A program made the translations under genes and the position numbers. A DNA stretch of 64,000 nt, taken from NCBI GenBank assembly GCA_022749755.1, contig CM040440.1:3123769-3187768 (forward strand), read 5' to 3'. This stretch comes from Azadirachta indica. Its lineage: Eukaryota; Streptophyta; Magnoliopsida; Sapindales; Meliaceae. Under the pieces are notes generated by a model that searched no databases, had not been told where the DNA came from, and was given only the letters and a program-made list of their open reading frames with translations. Shown in pieces: positions 63,000 through 64,000 of the stretch (positions are counted from its first letter, which is position 1; every line of letters begins with the position of its first letter).

Positions 63000-63643
63000 C
63001 TACACATTGTGGTCGTCGGAAACAAGTAACTTGGTTTCCTCATTCGCGACGTCTTTTTCAGTGAGCTGAATATTAGACTTGGAGGTCATTTTATTCCACT
63101 CATTTTCCACACGGAAGAAAGCCCATTGGAAGCGACGGAGCATCTCCAGAGCAGTGATTGTGAACACAGTAAGGTAATTATGCCGGAGATGGGCAGAAAG
63201 CTTGTACGTCCAGGTGCATCGCAAGATCAAATTGCTTCCTATCACCCAAACATACACCTGCAAATACATACGTGAATAAATAATGTGCAAATACATGAGA
63301 AAAAATTTACACACTAAACCAACACAACCAAATTAGAAGATGTTGAGTCATCCGTGGGATAGTCCAGGGGTTTTAGGGCATGATGGCCCTAAGTACTATT
63401 AGGCCTTCAATAGCCATTTTAATGGAAAACTGTCTGAAGTCAAATGTTTACACTGGCTTTTATGACTGCGCTGATGTTATTAATTGGGCTGCCAGGTGAG
63501 AAGTCTATTGAAAAGATGAGATGCAGGAGATATTATTCTGAACAATGCAATAGTACAAAATGCATAATCTTACCCATTTGCGTCCATATAGAAGGTATGA
63601 GCACATATGTGGCCTGCTGAACTTGAAAATCCGAGTGAAGCAA
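63000..63643 (-). CDS. 3' end of an EXS-domain (ERD1/XPR1/SYG1 family) membrane protein
   Basis: Two exons are visible: 63643-63574 (FTRIFKFSRPHMCSYLLYGRKW) and the last exon 63257-63000 (VYVWVIGSNLILRCTWTYK to VSDDHNV). The phase before the first of these shows that more exons lie upstream. HNYLTVFTITALEMLRRFQW with RVENEW is the end of the EXS domain shared by XPR1, SYG1 and PHO1 proteins. Plant members without an SPX domain are multi-pass membrane proteins of unknown transport role. The gene continues beyond position 64000; nothing convincing as another exon is visible between 63644 and 64000. Confidence 0.85.
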
Positions 63644-64000
63644 CTGTAGAATGAAAGAATAGGCACATGACTTAAAAATGTACTAGTATGAGGTCAAAAT
63701 GCTTAGAGTCAATTGTGGTATATTAATGACTCGAATTTCCACCCACATCCAAGTGCGAAATACAAAATACAAAACAAAAGAAGGATACAAGCATCACAAG
63801 ATAGTAAATTTTATCACATCAGACGAAATACAATCATTGAAATCAGAAACCTAGTGAGTTTTCTCCAGTAACGTCTTCAAAAATAAACAATAGTGACATT
63901 TGATATTTGTATACAAGAGTGAACTATGATATAAATCTATAGTTGAAAAGAAGTTCCAATTTCATTGATCTCTGACTCTAAGTAGTGGGATATAATGTGG
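63644..64000 (-). other. Intron of the EXS-domain gene at the right edge
   Basis: No coding exon could be fitted. A donor-like TAG/GTTTC near 63851 (minus strand) has no matching EXS protein segment next to it. Confidence 0.4.

Overview
The window is nuclear DNA of a flowering plant, most likely a core eudicot. Genes are intron-rich with GT..AG introns, intergenic DNA is very AT-rich with many (AT)n tracts, and the gene families (class III peroxidases, APO, CPC/TRY-type MYB, ATXR2, PEX22, P-type cyclin) are plant families. I cannot name the species from sequence alone. Gene models were built by eye from splice sites and reading-frame continuity; all function calls rest on family recognition, not a database search.

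Layout. 0-5.6 kb: AT-rich DNA with a probable first exon of a light-regulated gene leaving to the left (minus strand). 5.7-9.7 kb: two minus-strand genes, a single-repeat R3 MYB of the CPC/TRY/ETC type and translation initiation factor eIF1 (SUI1). 12.8-14.0 kb: a plus-strand APO-family gene (APO4-like). 15.9-16.6 kb: a hAT-type MITE with a perfect 8-bp target duplication. 16.9-32.8 kb: an interleaved cluster of three unusual ubiquitin-like (UBL) genes, with one, three and two UBL folds, and three secreted class III peroxidase genes. Related intergenic blocks show that part of this cluster grew by tandem duplication. 33.8-34.9 kb: a non-coding snoRNA locus with a site-II/telobox/TATA promoter, a box C/D snoRNA and an H/ACA snoRNA. 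37.1-40.9 kb: a TraB-domain membrane protein gene. About 42.2-42.4 kb: a broken S-protein homologue. 43.2-49.1 kb: a CCCH zinc-finger gene. 50.0-54.9 kb: a SET-domain methyltransferase (ATXR2-like) with a minor-spliceosome (U12-type) intron. 55.6-59.7 kb: PEX22, with a MITE in one intron. 61.3-62.4 kb: a P-type cyclin. 63.0 kb to the right edge: the 3' end of an EXS-domain gene.

The housekeeping genes (eIF1, APO4, TraB, ATXR2, PEX22, cyclin, EXS) are independent single genes with no operon-like logic. The two regions that look biologically unusual are the UBL/peroxidase cluster, including a peroxidase with a damaged splice donor and a triple-UBL protein ending in Arg-Gly-Gly plus one residue, and the compact mixed C/D + H/ACA snoRNA locus.
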